A stretch of 64,000 bases of DNA from Megachile rotundata (Eukaryota > Arthropoda > Insecta > Hymenoptera > Megachilidae). Both the position numbers and the translations under genes were made by a program. Position 1 is the stretch's first letter. Each line of letters begins with the position of its first letter. The DNA lies in assembly GCF_050947335.1 (NCBI RefSeq), contig NW_027473627.1, positions 1 to 64,000 of the forward strand, read 5' to 3'. The notes beneath the pieces were generated by a model. The model was not told the DNA's origin. It saw only the letters and a list, made by a program, of their open reading frames with translations, and did no database searches. This document shows positions 39,545-55,300 of the stretch, one piece after another.

Positions 39545-40822
39545 TCGATAATATAAGCATAATATGGCTAATAATATGAGTTAGAGTGATAATACTAAGA
39601 GTAGTGAGTATAGCAATTCTCATTCTATCGATCACATAAGCATAATATGGCTAATAATATGAGTTAGATTCATAATAATAAGAGTAATAAGTACAGTAAT
39701 TGTCGTTCTATCGATCATATAAGCATAATAAGGCTAATAATATGAGTTAGAGTGATAATACTAAGAGTAGTGAGTATAGCAATTCTCATTCTATCGATCA
39801 CATAAGCATAATATGGCTAATAATATGAGTTAGATTCATAATAATAAGAGTAATAAGTATAGTAATTGTCGCTCTATCGATCATATCTGCATAATATGGT
39901 TAATAATATGAGTTAGATTGATAATAGTGAGTGTAATAAGTATAGTGAACGTCGTTCTGTCGATCATATTAGCAAAATATGGTTAATAATATGAGTTAGA
40001 TTGATAATAATAAGAGTAATAAGTATAGTAATTGTCGTTCTATCGATCATATAAGCATAATATGGCTAATAATATGAGTTAGATTGATAATAATAAGAGT
40101 AATGAGTATAGTAATTGTAGTTCTATCGATCATATCTGCATAATATGGTTAATAATATGTGTTAGAATGATAATAATAAGAGTAATAAGTATAGTAATTG
40201 TCGTTCTATCGATCACATCTGCATAATATGGTTAATAATATGAGTTAGATTGATAACAATAAGAGTAATAAGTATAGTAATTGTCGTTATATCGATCATA
40301 TAACCATAATATGGCTAATAGCATGAGTTAGATTGATAATAATAAGAGTAATGAGTATAGTAATTGTCGTTCTATCGATCATATCTGCATAATATGGTTA
40401 ATAATATGGGTTAGATTGATAATAGTGAGTGTAATAAGTATAGTGAATGTCGTTCTATCGATCATATCAGCATAATATGGGTAATAATATGAGTTAGATT
40501 GATAATAATAAGAGTAATAAGTATAGTATTTGTCGTTCTATCAATCATATAGGTATAATATGGCTAATAATATGAGTTAGAATGATAATAATAAGAGTAA
40601 TAAGTATAGTAATTGTCGTTCTATCGATCATATCTGCATAATATGGTTAATAATATGAGTTAGATTGATAATAGTGAGTGTAATAAGTATAGTGAATGTC
40701 GTTCTATCGATCATATCAGCTTAATATGGGTAATAATATGAGTTAGATTGATAATAATAAGAGTAATAAGTATAGTATTTGTCGTTCTATCGATCATATA
40801 GGTATAATATGGCTAATAATAT
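39545..40822 (+). repeat. Second copy of the 30.5-31.8 kb segment
   Basis: Matches 30500-31777 with few changes ('aatatgggttagatt' near 40407 and 'ctatcaatcat' near 40540). It leads into the full cassette at 40657. Confidence 0.75.
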
Positions 40823-41818
40823 GAGTTAGATTGATAATAATAAGAGTAATAAGTATAGTAATTGTCGTTCTATTGATCATTTAAGCATAATATGGCTAAT
40901 AATATGAGTTAGATTGATAATAATAACAGTAATAAGTATAGTAATTGTCGTTCTATCGATAATATAAGCATAATATGGCTAATAATATGAGTTATATTGA
41001 TAATACAAAGAGTAGTGAGTATAGTAATTCTCGTTCTGCCGATCATATAAGCATAATATGGCTAATAATATGAGTTAGATTGATAATAATAAGAGTGATA
41101 AGTACAGTAATTGTCGTTCTATCGGTCATATAAGCATAATAAGGCTAATAATATGAGTTAGAGTGATAATACTAAGAGTAGTGAGTATAGCAATTCGCAT
41201 TCTATCGATCATATAAGCATAATATGGCTAATAATATGAGTTAGATTGATAATACTAAGGTTAGTGAGTATAGTAATTCTCGTTCTATCGATCACATAAG
41301 CATAATATGGCTAATAATATGAGTTAGATTGATAATAATAAGAGTAATAAGTATAGTAATTGTCGTTCTATCGATCATATAAGCATAATATGGCTAATAA
41401 TATGAGTTGGATTGATAATACTAAGAGTAGTGAGTATAGTAATTCTCGTTCTATCGATCATATAAGCATAATATGACTAATAATATGAGTTAGATTGATA
41501 ATAATAAGAGTGATAAGTACAGTAATTGTCGTTCTATCGATCATATAAGCATAATAAGGCTAATAATATGAGTTAGAGTGATAATACTAAGAGTAGTGAG
41601 TATAGCAATTCTCATTCTATCGATCACATAAGCATAATATGGCTAATAATATGAGTTAGATTCATAATAATAAGAGTAATAAGTATAGTAATTGTCGCTC
41701 TATCGATCATATCTGCATAATATGGTTAATAATATGAGTTAGATTGATAATAGTGAGTGTAATAAGTATAGTGAACGTCGTTCTGTCGATCATATTAGCA
41801 AAATATGGTTAATAATAT
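40657..41818 (+). repeat. 14-monomer cassette, 'tcagcttaat' family
   Basis: A complete 14-unit order with the marks of the 4639 family ('tcagcttaat' in A, 'attcgcattc' in G, 'aaggttag' in H), but without that copy's two extra units. It may represent the form before those were added, or the result of losing them. Confidence 0.8.
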
Positions 41819-42233
41819 GAGTTAGATTGATAATAATAAGAGTAATAAGTATAGTAATTGTCGTTCTATCGATCATATAAGCATAATATGGCTAATAATA
41901 TGAGTTAGATTGATAATAATAAGAGTAATGAGTATAGTAATTGTAGTTCTATCGATCATATCTGCATAATATGGTTAATAATATGTGTTAGAATGATAAT
42001 AATAAGAGTAATAAGTATAGTAATTGTCGTTCTATCGATCACATCTGCATAATATGGTTAATAATATGAGTTAGATTGATAACAATAAGAGTAATAAGTA
42101 TAGTAATTGTCGTTATATCGATCATATAACCATAATATGGCTAATAGCATGAGTTAGATTGATAATAATAAGAGTAATGAGTATAGTAATTGTCGTTCTA
42201 TCGATCATATCTGCATAATATGGTTAATAATAT

Positions 42234-43395
42234 GAGTTAGATTGATAATAGTGAGTGTAATAAGTATAGTGAATGTCGTTCTATCGATCATATCAGCATA
42301 ATATGGGTAATAATATGAGTTAGATTGATAATAATAAGAGTAATAAGTATAGTATTTGTCGTTCTATCGATCATATAGGTATAATATGGCTAATAATATG
42401 AGTTAGATTGATAATAATAAGAGTAATAAGTATAGTAATTGTCGTTCTATTGATCATTTAAGCATAATATGGCTAATAATATGAGTTAGATTGATAATAA
42501 TAACAGTAATAAGTATAGTAATTGTCGTTCTATCGATAATATAAGCATAATATGACTAATAATATGAGTTATATTGATAATACAAAGAGTAGTGAGTATA
42601 GTAATTCTCGTTCTGCCGATCATATAAGCATAATATGGCTAATAATATGAGTTAGATTGATAATAATAAGAGTGATAAGTACAGTAATTGTCGTTCTATC
42701 GGTCATATAAGCATAATAAGGCTAATAATATGAGTTAGAGTGATAATACTAAGAGTAGTGAGTATAGCAATTCTCATTCTATCGATCATATAAGCATAAT
42801 ATGGCTAATAATATGAGTTAGATTGATAATACTAAGAGTAGTGAGTATAGTAATTCTCGTTCTATCGATCACATAAGCATAATATGGCTAATAATATGAG
42901 TTAGATTGATAATAATAAGAGTAATAAGAATAGTAATTGTCGTTCTATCGATCATATAAGCATAATATGGCTAATAATATGAGTTCGATTGATAATACTA
43001 AGAGTAGTGAGTATAGTAATTCTCGTTCTATCGATCATATAAGCATAATATGACTAATAATATGAGTTAGATTGATAATAATAAGAGTGATAAGTACAGT
43101 AATTGTCGTTCTATCGATCATATAAGCATAATAAGGCTAATAATATGAGTTAGAGTGATAATACTAAGAGTAGTGAGTATAGCAATTCTCATTCTATCGA
43201 TCATATAAGCATAATATGGCTAATAATATGAGTTAGATTCATAATAATAAGAGTAATAAGTATAGTAATTGTCGCTCTATCGATCATATCTGCATAATAT
43301 GGTTAATAATATGAGTTAGATTGATAATAGTGAGTGTAATAAGTATAGTGAACGTCGTTCTGTCGATCATATTAGCAAAATATGGTTAATAATAT
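42234..43395 (+). repeat. 14-monomer cassette opening the second 42-kb repeat
   Basis: This is the counterpart of the cassette at the window start, displaced by 42242 bp, and shows what the truncated first copy should look like at its 5' end. The linker downstream shares the rare 'ataatcataag' mark (43573; first copy 1331). Confidence 0.85.
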
Positions 43396-45387
43396 GAGTT
43401 AGATTGATAACAATAAGAGTAATAAGTATAGTAATTGTCGTTATATCGATCATATAACCATAATATGGCTAATAGCATGAGTTAGATTGATAATAATAAG
43501 AGTAATGAGTATAGTAATTGTCGTTCTATCGATCATATCTGCATAATATGGTTAATAATATGTGTTAGAATGATAATCATAAGAGTAATAAGTATAGTAA
43601 TTGTCGTTCTATCGATCATATCTGCATAATATGGTTAATAATACGAGTTAGATTGATAACAATAAGAGTAATAAGTATAGTAATTGTCGTTATATCGATC
43701 ATATAACCATAATATGGCTAATAGCATGAGTTAGATTGATAATAATAAGAGTAATGAGTATAGTAATTGTCGTTCTATCGATCATATAAGCACAATATGG
43801 CTAATAATATGAGTTAGATTGATAATAATAAGAGTAATAAGTATAGTAATTGTCGTTCTATCGATCATATCTGCATAATATGGTTAATAATATGAGTTAG
43901 ATTGATAATAGTGAGTGTAATAAGTATAGTGAACGTCGTTCTGTCGATCATATTAGCAAAATATGGTTAATAATATGAGTTAGATTGATAATAATAAGAG
44001 TAATAAGTATAGTAATTGTCGTTCTATCGATCATTTAAGCATAATATGGCTAATAATATGAGTTAGATTGATAATACTAAGAGGAGTGAGTATAGTAATT
44101 CTCGTTCTATCGATCACATAAGCATAATATGGCTAATAATATGAGTTAGATTGATAATAATAAGAGTAGTGAGTATAGTAATTGTCGTTCTATCGATCAT
44201 ATAAGCATAATATGGCTAATAATATGAGTTAGATTGATAATAATAAGAGTAATGAGTATAGTAATTGTAGTTCTATCGATCATATCTGCATAATATGGTT
44301 AATAATATGTGTTAGAATGATAATAATAAGAGTAATAAGTATAGTAATTGTCGTTCTATCGATCATATCTGCATAATATGGTTAATAATATGAGTTAGAT
44401 TGATAATAATAAGAGTAATAAGTATAGTATTTGTCGTTCTATCGATCATATAAGCATAATATGGCTAATAATATGAGTTAGATTGATAATACTAAGAGTA
44501 GTGAGTATAGTAATTCTCGTTCTATCGATCATATAAGCATAATATGGCTAATAATATGATTGAGATTGATAATAATAAGAGTGATAAGTACAGTAATTGT
44601 CGTTCTATCGATCATATAAGCATAATAAGGCTAATAATATGAGTTAGAGTGATAATACTAAGAGTAGTGAATATAGCAATTCTTATTCTATCGATCATAT
44701 AAGCATAATATGGCTAACAATATGAGTTAGATTGATAATACTAAGAGTAGTGAGTATAGTAATTCTCGTTCTATCGATCATATAAGCATAATATGGCTAA
44801 TAATATGATTGAGATTGATAATAATAAGAGTAATAAGTACAGTAATTGTCGTTCTATCGATCATATAAGCATAATAAGGCTAATAATATGAATTAGAGTG
44901 ATAATACTAAGAGTAGTGAGTATAGTAATTCTCATTCTATCGATCATATAAGCATAATATGGCTAATAATATGAGTTAGATTGATAATACTAAGAGTAGT
45001 GAGTATAGTAATTCTCGTTCTATCCATCATATAAGCATAATATGGCTAATAATATGATTGAGATTGATAATAATAAGAGTAATAAGTACAGTAATAGTCG
45101 TTCTCTCGATCATATAAGCATAATATGGCTAATAATATGAGTTAGAGTGATAATACTAAGAGTAGTGAGTATAGTAATTCTCATTCTATCGATCATATAA
45201 GCATAATATGGCTAATAATATGAGTTAGATTGATAATAATAACAGTAATAAGTATAGTAATTGTCGTTCTATCGATAATATAAGCATAATATGGCTAATA
45301 ATATGAGTTAGATTGATAATACTAAGAGTAGTGAGTATAGTAATTGTCGTTCTATCGATCATATTAGCATAATATGGCTAATAATAT

Positions 45388-45469
45388 GAGTTAGATTGAT
45401 AATAATAAGAGTAATGAGTATAGTAATTGTAGTTCTATCGATCATATCTGCAAATATGGTTAATAATAT
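45388..45469 (+). repeat. 82-bp monomer, copy 6
   Basis: Same deletion, with the S neighbour at 45470. It is the copy II counterpart of 3229. Confidence 0.9.
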
Positions 45470-46797
45470 GTGTTAGAATGATAATAATAAGAGTAATAAG
45501 TATAGTAATTGTCGTTCTATCGATCATATCTGCATAATATGGTTAATAATATGAGGTAGATTGATAACAATAAGAGTAATAAGTATAGTAATTGTCGTTA
45601 TATCGATCATATAACCATAATATGGCTAATAGCATGAGTTAGATTGATAATAATAAGAGTAATGAGTATAGTAATTGTCGTTCTATCGATCATATAAGCA
45701 CAATATGGCTAATAATATGAGTTAGATTGATAATAATAAGAGTAATAAGTATAGTAATTGTCGTTCTATCGATCATATCTGCATAATATGGTTAATAATA
45801 TGAGTTAGATTGATAATAGTGAGTGTAATAAGTATAGTGAATGTCGTTCTGTCGATCATATTAGCATAATATGGTTAATAATATGAGTTAGATTGATAAT
45901 AATAACAGTAATAAGTATTGTAATTGTCGTTCTATCGATAATATAAGCATAATATGGCTAATAATATGAGTTAGATTGATAATACTAAGAGTAGTGAGTA
46001 TAGTAATTGTCGTTCTATCGATCATATAAGCATAATATGGCTAATAATATGAGTTAGATTGATAATAATAAGAGTAATGAGTATAGTAATTGTAGTTCTA
46101 TCGATAATATAAGCATAATATGGCTAATAATATGAGTTAGATTGATAATAATAAGAGTGATAAGTACAGTAATTCTCGTTCTATCGATCATATAAGCATA
46201 ATATGGCTAATAATATGATTGAGATTGATAATAATAAGAGTAATAAGTACAGTAATTGTCGTTCTATCGATCATATAAGCATAATATGGCTAATAATATG
46301 ATTGAGATTGATAATAATAAGAGTAATAAGTACAGTAATTGTCGTTCTATCGATCATATAAGCATAATAAGGCTAATAATATGAGTTAGATTGATAATAA
46401 TAAGAGTAATGAGTATAGTAATTGTAGCTCTATCGATCATATCTGCTTAATATGGTTAATAATATGAGTTAGAATGATAATAATAAGAGTAATAAGTATA
46501 GTAATTGTCGTTCTATCGATCATATATGCATAATATAGTTAATAATATGAGGCAGATTCATAATAATAAGAGTAATAAGTATAGTAGTTGTCGTTCTATC
46601 GATCATTTAAGCATAATATGGCGAATAATATGAGTTGGGTTGATAAAAATAAGAATAATAAGTATAGTAATTGTCGTTCTATCGATCATATAAGCATAAT
46701 ATGGTTAATAATATGAGTTAGAATGATAATAATAAGAGTAATAAGTATAGTAATTGTCGTTCTATCGATCATATCTGCATAATATGGTTAATAATAT

Positions 46798-48125
46798 GAG
46801 TTAGATTGATAATAGTGAGTGTAATAAGTATAGTGAATGTCGTTCTATCGATCATATCAGCTTAATATGGGTAATAATATGAGTTAGATTGATAATAATA
46901 AGAGTAATAAGTATAGTATTTGTCGTTCTATCGATCATATAGGTATAATATGGCTAATAATATGAGTTAGATTGATAATAATAAGAGTAATAAGTATAGT
47001 AATTGTCGTTCTATTGATCATTTAAGCATAATATGGCTAATAATATGAGTTAGATTGATAATAATAACAGTAATAAGTATAGTAATTGTCGTTCTATCGA
47101 TAATATAAGCATAATATGGCTAATAATATGAGTTATATTGATAATACAAAGAGTAGTGAGTATAGTAATTCTCGTTCTGCCGATCATATAAGCATAATAT
47201 GGCTAATAATATGAGTTAGATTGATAATAATAAGAGTGATAAGTACAGTAATTGTCGTTCTATCGGTCATATAAGCATAATAAGGCTAATAATATGAGTT
47301 AGAGTGATAATACTAAGAGTAGTGAGTATAGCAATTCGCATTCTATCGATCATATAAGCATAATATGGCTAATAATATGAGTTAGATTGATAATACTAAG
47401 GTTAGTGAGTATAGTAATTCTCGTTCTATCGATCACATAAGCATAATATGGCTAATAATATGAGTTAGATTGATAATAATAAGAGTAATAAGTATAGTAA
47501 TTGTCGCTCTATCGATCATATCTGCATAATATGGTTAATAATATGAGTTAGATTGATAATAGTGAGTGTAATAAGTATAGTGAACGTCGTTCTGTCGATC
47601 ATATTAGCAAAATATGGTTAATAATATGAGTTAGATTGATAATAATAAGAGTAATAAGTATAGTAATTGTCGTTCTATCGATCATATAAGCATAATATGG
47701 CTAATAATATGAGTTGGATTGATAATACTAAGAGTAGTGAGTATAGTAATTCTCGTTCTATCGATCATATAAGCATAATATGACTAATAATATGAGTTAG
47801 ATTGATAATAATAAGAGTGATAAGTACAGTAATTGTCGTTCTATCGATCATATAAGCATAATAAGGCTAATAATATGAGTTAGAGTGATAATACTAAGAG
47901 TAGTGAGTATAGCAATTCTCATTCTATCGATCACATAAGCATAATATGGCTAATAATATGAGTTAGATTCATAATAATAAGAGTAATAAGTATAGTAATT
48001 GTCGCTCTATCGATCATATCTGCATAATATGGTTAATAATATGAGTTAGATTGATAATAGTGAGTGTAATAAGTATAGTGAACGTCGTTCTGTCGATCAT
48101 ATTAGCAAAATATGGTTAATAATAT
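46798..48125 (+). repeat. 16-monomer cassette variant, second copy
   Basis: Same unit order and marks as 4639-5966, displaced by 42159 bp. Confidence 0.8.
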
Positions 48126-48540
48126 GAGTTAGATTGATAATAATAAGAGTAATAAGTATAGTAATTGTCGTTCTATCGATCATATAAGCATAATATGGCT
48201 AATAATATGAGTTAGATTGATAATAATAAGAGTAATGAGTATAGTAATTGTAGTTCTATCGATCATATCTGCATAATATGGTTAATAATATGTGTTAGAA
48301 TGATAATAATAAGAGTAATAAGTATAGTAATTGTCGTTCTATCGATCATATCTGCATAATATGGTTAATAATATGAGTTAGATTGATAACAATAAGAGTA
48401 ATAAGTATAGTAATTGTCGTTATATCGATCATATAACCATAATATGGCTAATAGCATGAGTTAGATTGATAATAATAAGAGTAATGAGTATAGTAATTGT
48501 CGTTCTATCGATCATATCTGCATAATATGGTTAATAATAT

Positions 48541-49702
48541 GAGTTAGATTGATAATAGTGAGTGTAATAAGTATAGTGAATGTCGTTCTATCGATCATAT
48601 CAGCATAATATGGGTAATAATATGAGTTAGATTGATAATAATAAGAGTAATAAGTATAGTATTTGTCGTTCTATCGATCATATAGGTATAATATGGCTAA
48701 TAATATGAGTTAGATTGATAATAATAAGAGTAATAAGTATAGTAATTGTCGTTCTATTGATCATTTAAGCATAATATGGCTAATAATATGAGTTAGATTG
48801 ATAATAATAACAGTAATAAGTATAGTAATTGTCGTTCTATCGATAATATAAGCATAATATGACTAATAATATGAGTTATATTGATAATACAAAGAGTAGT
48901 GAGTATAGTAATTCTCGTTCTGCCGATCATATAAGCATAATATGGCTAATAATATGAGTTAGATTGATAATAATAAGAGTGATAAGTACAGTAATTGTCG
49001 TTCTATCGGTCATATAAGCATAATAAGGCTAATAATATGAGTTAGAGTGATAATACTAAGAGTAGTGAGTATAGCAATTCTCATTCTATCGATCATATAA
49101 GCATAATATGGCTAATAATATGAGTTAGATTGATAATACTAAGAGTAGTGAGTATAGTAATTCTCGTTCTATCGATCACATAAGCATAATATGGCTAATA
49201 ATATGAGTTAGATTGATAATAATAAGAGTAATAAGAATAGTAATTGTCGTTCTATCGATCATATAAGCATAATATGGCTAATAATATGAGTTGGATTGAT
49301 AATACTAAGAGTAGTGAGTATAGTAATTCTCGTTCTATCGATCATATAAGCATAATATGACTAATAATATGAGTTAGATTGATAATAATAAGAGTGATAA
49401 GTACAGTAATTGTCGTTCTATCGATCATATAAGCATAATAAGGCTAATAATATGAGTTAGAGTGATAATACTAAGAGTAGTGAGTATAGCAATTCTCATT
49501 CTATCGATCATATAAGCATAATATGGCTAATAATATGAGTTAGATTCATAATAATAAGAGTAATAAGTATAGTAATTGTCGCTCTATCGATCATATCTGC
49601 ATAATATGGTTAATAATATGAGTTAGATTGATAATAGTGAGTGTAATAAGTATAGTGAACGTCGTTCTGTCGATCATATTAGCAAAATATGGTTAATAAT
49701 AT
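48541..49702 (+). repeat. 14-monomer cassette A-to-M
   Basis: Counterpart of 6382-7543, displaced by 42159 bp, with 'gagttggatt' in J. Confidence 0.85.
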
Positions 49703-51196
49703 GAGTTAGATTGATAATAATAAGAGTAATAAGTATAGTAATTGTCGTTCTATCGATCATATAAGCATAATATGGCTAATAATATGAGTTAGATTGATAA
49801 TAATAAGAGTAATGAGTATAGTAATTGTAGTTCTATCGATCATATCTGCATAATATGGTTAATAATATGTGTTAGAATGATAATAATAAGAGTAATAAGT
49901 ATAGTAATTGTCGTTCTATCGATCATATCTGCATAATATGGTTAATAATACGAGTTAGATTGATAACAATAAGAGTAATAAGTATAGTAATTGTCGTTAT
50001 ATCGATCATATAACCATAATATGGCTAATAGCATGAGTTAGATTGATAATAATAAGAGTAATGAGTATAGTAATTGTCGTTCTATCGATCATATAAGCAC
50101 AATATGGCTAATAATATGAGTTAGATTGATAATAATAAGAGTAATAAGTATAGTAATTGTCGTTCTATCGATCATATCTGCATAATATGGTTAATAATAT
50201 GAGTTAGATTGATAATAGTGAGTGTAATAAGTATAGTGAATGTCGTTCTGTCGATCATATTAGCATAATATGGTTAATAATATGAGTTAGATTGATAATA
50301 ATAAGAGTAATAAGTATAGTATTTGTCGTTCTATCGATCATATAAGCATAATATGGCTAATAATATGATTGAGATTGATAATAATAAGAGTAATAAGTAC
50401 AGTAATTGTCGTTCTATCGATCATATAAGCATAATATGGCTAATAATATGATTGAGATTGATAATAATAGGAGTAATAAGTACAGTAATTCTCGTTCTAT
50501 CGATCATATAAGCATAATATGGCTAATAATATGATTGAGATTGATAATAATAAGAGTAATAAGTACAGTAATTGTCGTTCTATCGATCATATAAGCATAA
50601 TAAGGCTAATAATATGAGTTAGAGTGATAATACTAAGAGTAGTGAGTATAGTAATTCTCGTTCTATCCATCATATAAGCATAATATGGCTAATAATATGA
50701 TTGAGATTGATAATAATAAGAGTAATAAGTACAGTAATAGTCGTTCTCTCGATCATATAAGCATAATATGGCTAATAATATGAGTTAGATTGATAATAAT
50801 AAGAGTAATAAGTATAGTAATTGTCGTTCTATCGATCATATAAGCATAATATGGCTAATAATATGAGTTAGATTGATAATAATAAGAGTAATGAGTATAG
50901 TAATTGTAGTTCTATCGATCATATCTGCATAATATGGTTAATAATATGTGTTAGAATGATAATAATAAGAGTAATAAGTATAGTAATTGTCGTTCTATCG
51001 ATCATATCTGCATAATATGGTTAATAATATGAGTTAGATTGATAACAATAAGAGTAATAAGTATAGTAATTGTCGTTATATCGATCATATAACCATAATA
51101 TGGCTAATAGCATGAGTTAGATTGATAATAATAAGAGTAATGAGTATAGTAATTGTCGTTCTATCGATCATATCTGCATAATATGGTTAATAATAT

Positions 51197-52358
51197 GAGT
51201 TAGATTGATAATAGTGAGTGTAATAAGTATAGTGAATGTCGTTCTATCGATCATATCAGCATAATATGGGTAATAATATGAGTTAGATTGATAATAATAA
51301 GAGTAATAAGTATAGTATTTGTCGTTCTATCGATCATATAGGTATAATATGGCTAATAATATGAGTTAGATTGATAATAATAAGAGTAATAAGTATAGTA
51401 ATTGTCGTTCTATTGATCATTTAAGCATAATATGGCTAATAATATGAGTTAGATTGATAATAATAACAGTAATAAGTATAGTAATTGTCGTTCTATCGAT
51501 AATATAAGCATAATATGACTAATAATATGAGTTATATTGATAATACAAAGAGTAGTGAGTATAGTAATTCTCGTTCTGCCGATCATATAAGCATAATATG
51601 GCTAATAATATGAGTTAGATTGATAATAATAAGAGTGATAAGTACAGTAATTGTCGTTCTATCGGTCATATAAGCATAATAAGGCTAATAATATGAGTTA
51701 GAGTGATAATACTAAGAGTAGTGAGTATAGCAATTCTCATTCTATCGATCATATAAGCATAATATGGCTAATAATATGAGTTAGATTGATAATACTAAGA
51801 GTAGTGAGTATAGTAATTCTCGTTCTATCGATCACATAAGCATAATATGGCTAATAATATGAGTTAGATTGATAATAATAAGAGTAATAAGAATAGTAAT
51901 TGTCGTTCTATCGATCATATAAGCATAATATGGCTAATAATATGAGTTGGATTGATAATACTAAGAGTAGTGAGTATAGTAATTCTCGTTCTATCGATCA
52001 TATAAGCATAATATGACTAATAATATGAGTTAGATTGATAATAATAAGAGTGATAAGTACAGTAATTGTCGTTCTATCGATCATATAAGCATAATAAGGC
52101 TAATAATATGAGTTAGAGTGATAATACTAAGAGTAGTGAGTATAGCAATTCTCATTCTATCGATCATATAAGCATAATATGGCTAATAATATGAGTTAGA
52201 TTCATAATAATAAGAGTAATAAGTATAGTAATTGTCGCTCTATCGATCATATCTGCATAATATGGTTAATAATATGAGTTAGATTGATAATAGTGAGTGT
52301 AATAAGTATAGTGAACGTCGTTCTGTCGATCATATTAGCAAAATATGGTTAATAATAT
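51197..52358 (+). repeat. 14-monomer cassette A-to-M
   Basis: Counterpart of 9038-10199, displaced by 42159 bp. Its J unit (51944) is the left edge of the private 22-mer duplication. Confidence 0.85.
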
Positions 52359-55300
52359 GAGTTAGATTGATAATAATAAGAGTAATAAGTATAGTAATTG
52401 TCGTTCTATCGATCATATAAGCATAATATGGCTAATAATATGAGTTAGATTGATAATAATAAGAGTAATGAGTATAGTAATTGTAGTTCTATCGATCATA
52501 TCTGCATAATATGGTTAATAATATGTGTTAGAATGATAATAATAAGAGTAATAAGTATAGTAATTGTCGTTCTATCGATCATATCTGCATAATATGGTTA
52601 ATAATACGAGTTAGATTGATAACAATAAGAGTAATAAGTATAGTAATTGTCGTTATATCGATCATATAACCATAATATGGCTAATAGCATGAGTTAGATT
52701 GATAATAATAAGAGTAATGAGTATAGTAATTGTCGTTCTATCGATCATATAAGCACAATATGGCTAATAATATGAGTTAGATTGATAATAATAAGAGTAA
52801 TAAGTATAGTAATTGTCGTTCTATCGATCATATCTGCATAATATGGTTAATAATATGAGTTAGATTGATAATAGTGAGTGTAATAAGTATAGTGAATGTC
52901 GTTCTGTCGATCATATTAGCATAATATGGTTAATAATATGAGTTAGATTGATAATAATAAGAGTAATAAGTATAGTATTTGTCGTTCTATCGATCATATA
53001 AGCATAATATGGCTAATAATATGATTGAGATTGATAATAATAAGAGTAATAAGTACAGTAATTGTCGTTCTATCGATCATATAAGCATAATATGGCTAAT
53101 AATATGATTGAGATTGATAATAATAGGAGTAATAAGTACAGTAATTCTCGTTCTATCGATCATATAAGCATAATATGGCTAATAATATGATTGAGATTGA
53201 TAATAATAAGAGTAATAAGTACAGTAATTGTCGTTCTATCGATCATATAAGCATAATAAGGCTAATAATATGAGTTAGAGTGATAATACTAAGAGTAGTG
53301 AGTATAGTAATTCTCGTTCTATCCATCATATAAGCATAATATGGCTAATAATATGATTGAGATTGATAATAATAAGAGTAATAAGTACAGTAATAGTCGT
53401 TCTCTCGATCATATAAGCATAATATGGCTAATAATATGAGTTAGAGTGATAATACTAAGAGTAGTGAGTATAGTAATTCTCATTCTATCGATCATATAAG
53501 CATAATATGGCTAATAATATGAGTTAGATTGATAATAATAACAGTAATAAGTATAGTAATTGTCGTTCTATCGATAATATAAGCATAATATGGCTAATAA
53601 TATGAGTTAGATTGATAATACTAAGAGTAGTGAGTATAGTAATTGTCGTTCTATCGATCATATAAGCATAATATGGCTAATAATATGAGTTAGATTGATA
53701 ATAATAAGAGTAATGAGTACAGTAATTGTCGTTCTATCGATCATATAAGCATAATATGGCTAATAATATGAGTTGGATTGATAATACTAAGAGTAGTGAG
53801 TATAGTAATTCTCGTTCTATCGATCATATAAGCATAATATGACTAATAATATGAGTTAGATTGATAATAATAAGAGTGATAAGTACAGTAATTGTCGTTC
53901 TATCGATCATATAAGCATAATAAGGCTAATAATATGAGTTAGAGTGATAATACTAAGAGTAGTGAGTATAGCAATTCTCATTCTATCGATCATATAAGCA
54001 TAATATGGCTAATAATATGAGTTAGATTCATAATAATAAGAGTAATAAGTATAGTAATTGTCGCTCTATCGATCATATCTGCATAATATGGTTAATAATA
54101 TGAGTTAGATTGATAATAGTGAGTGTAATAAGTATAGTGAACGTCGTTCTGTCGATCATATTAGCAAAATATGGTTAATAATATGAGTTAGATTGATAAT
54201 AATAAGAGTAATAAGTATAGTAATTGTCGTTCTATCGATCATATAAGCATAATATGGCTAATAATATGAGTTAGATTGATAATAATAAGAGTAATGAGTA
54301 TAGTAATTGTAGTTCTATCGATCATATCTGCATAATATGGTTAATAATATGTGTTAGAATGATAATAATAAGAGTAATAAGTATAGTAATTGTCGTTCTA
54401 TCGATCATATCTGCATAATATGGTTAATAATACGAGTTAGATTGATAACAATAAGAGTAATAAGTATAGTAATTGTCGTTATATCGATCATATAACCATA
54501 ATATGGCTAATAGCATGAGTTAGATTGATAATAATAAGAGTAATGAGTATAGTAATTGTCGTTCTATCGATCATATAAGCACAATATGGCTAATAATATG
54601 AGTTAGATTGATAATAATAAGAGTAATAAGTATAGTAATTGTCGTTCTATCGATCATATCTGCATAATATGGTTAATAATATGAGTTAGATTGATAATAG
54701 TGAGTGTAATAAGTATAGTGAATGTCGTTCTGTCGATCATATTAGCATAATATGGTTAATAATATGAGTTAGATTGATAATAATAAGAGTAATAAGTATA
54801 GTATTTGTCGTTCTATCGATCATATAAGCATAATATGGCTAATAATATGATTGAGATTGATAATAATAAGAGTAATAAGTACAGTAATTGTCGTTCTATC
54901 GATCATATAAGCATAATATGGCTAATAATATGATTGAGATTGATAATAATAGGAGTAATAAGTACAGTAATTCTCGTTCTATCGATCATATAAGCATAAT
55001 ATGGCTAATAATATGATTGAGATTGATAATAATAAGAGTAATAAGTACAGTAATTGTCGTTCTATCGATCATATAAGCATAATAAGGCTAATAATATGAG
55101 TTAGAGTGATAATACTAAGAGTAGTGAGTATAGTAATTCTCGTTCTATCCATCATATAAGCATAATATGGCTAATAATATGATTGAGATTGATAATAATA
55201 AGAGTAATAAGTACAGTAATAGTCGTTCTCTCGATCATATAAGCATAATATGGCTAATAATATGAGTTAGAGTGATAATACTAAGAGTAGTGAGTATAGT

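Larger units (their letters stand above)
20597..42242 (+). repeat. Remainder of the ~42.2-kb period, internally duplicated satellite
   Basis: This stretch has no second copy within the window but is made of the same subtypes. It holds the 21-mer, 25-mer and 48-mer duplications and the variant-rich stretch at 26.9-29.0 kb. If the 42.2-kb period is real, its next copy would lie to the right of the window. Confidence 0.7.
48126..53437 (+). repeat. 32-mer tandem duplication, copy II
   Basis: The counterpart of 5967-11278 at an offset of 42159 bp, with unit boundary at 50782. Same subtype order, including the short R blocks. Confidence 0.8.
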
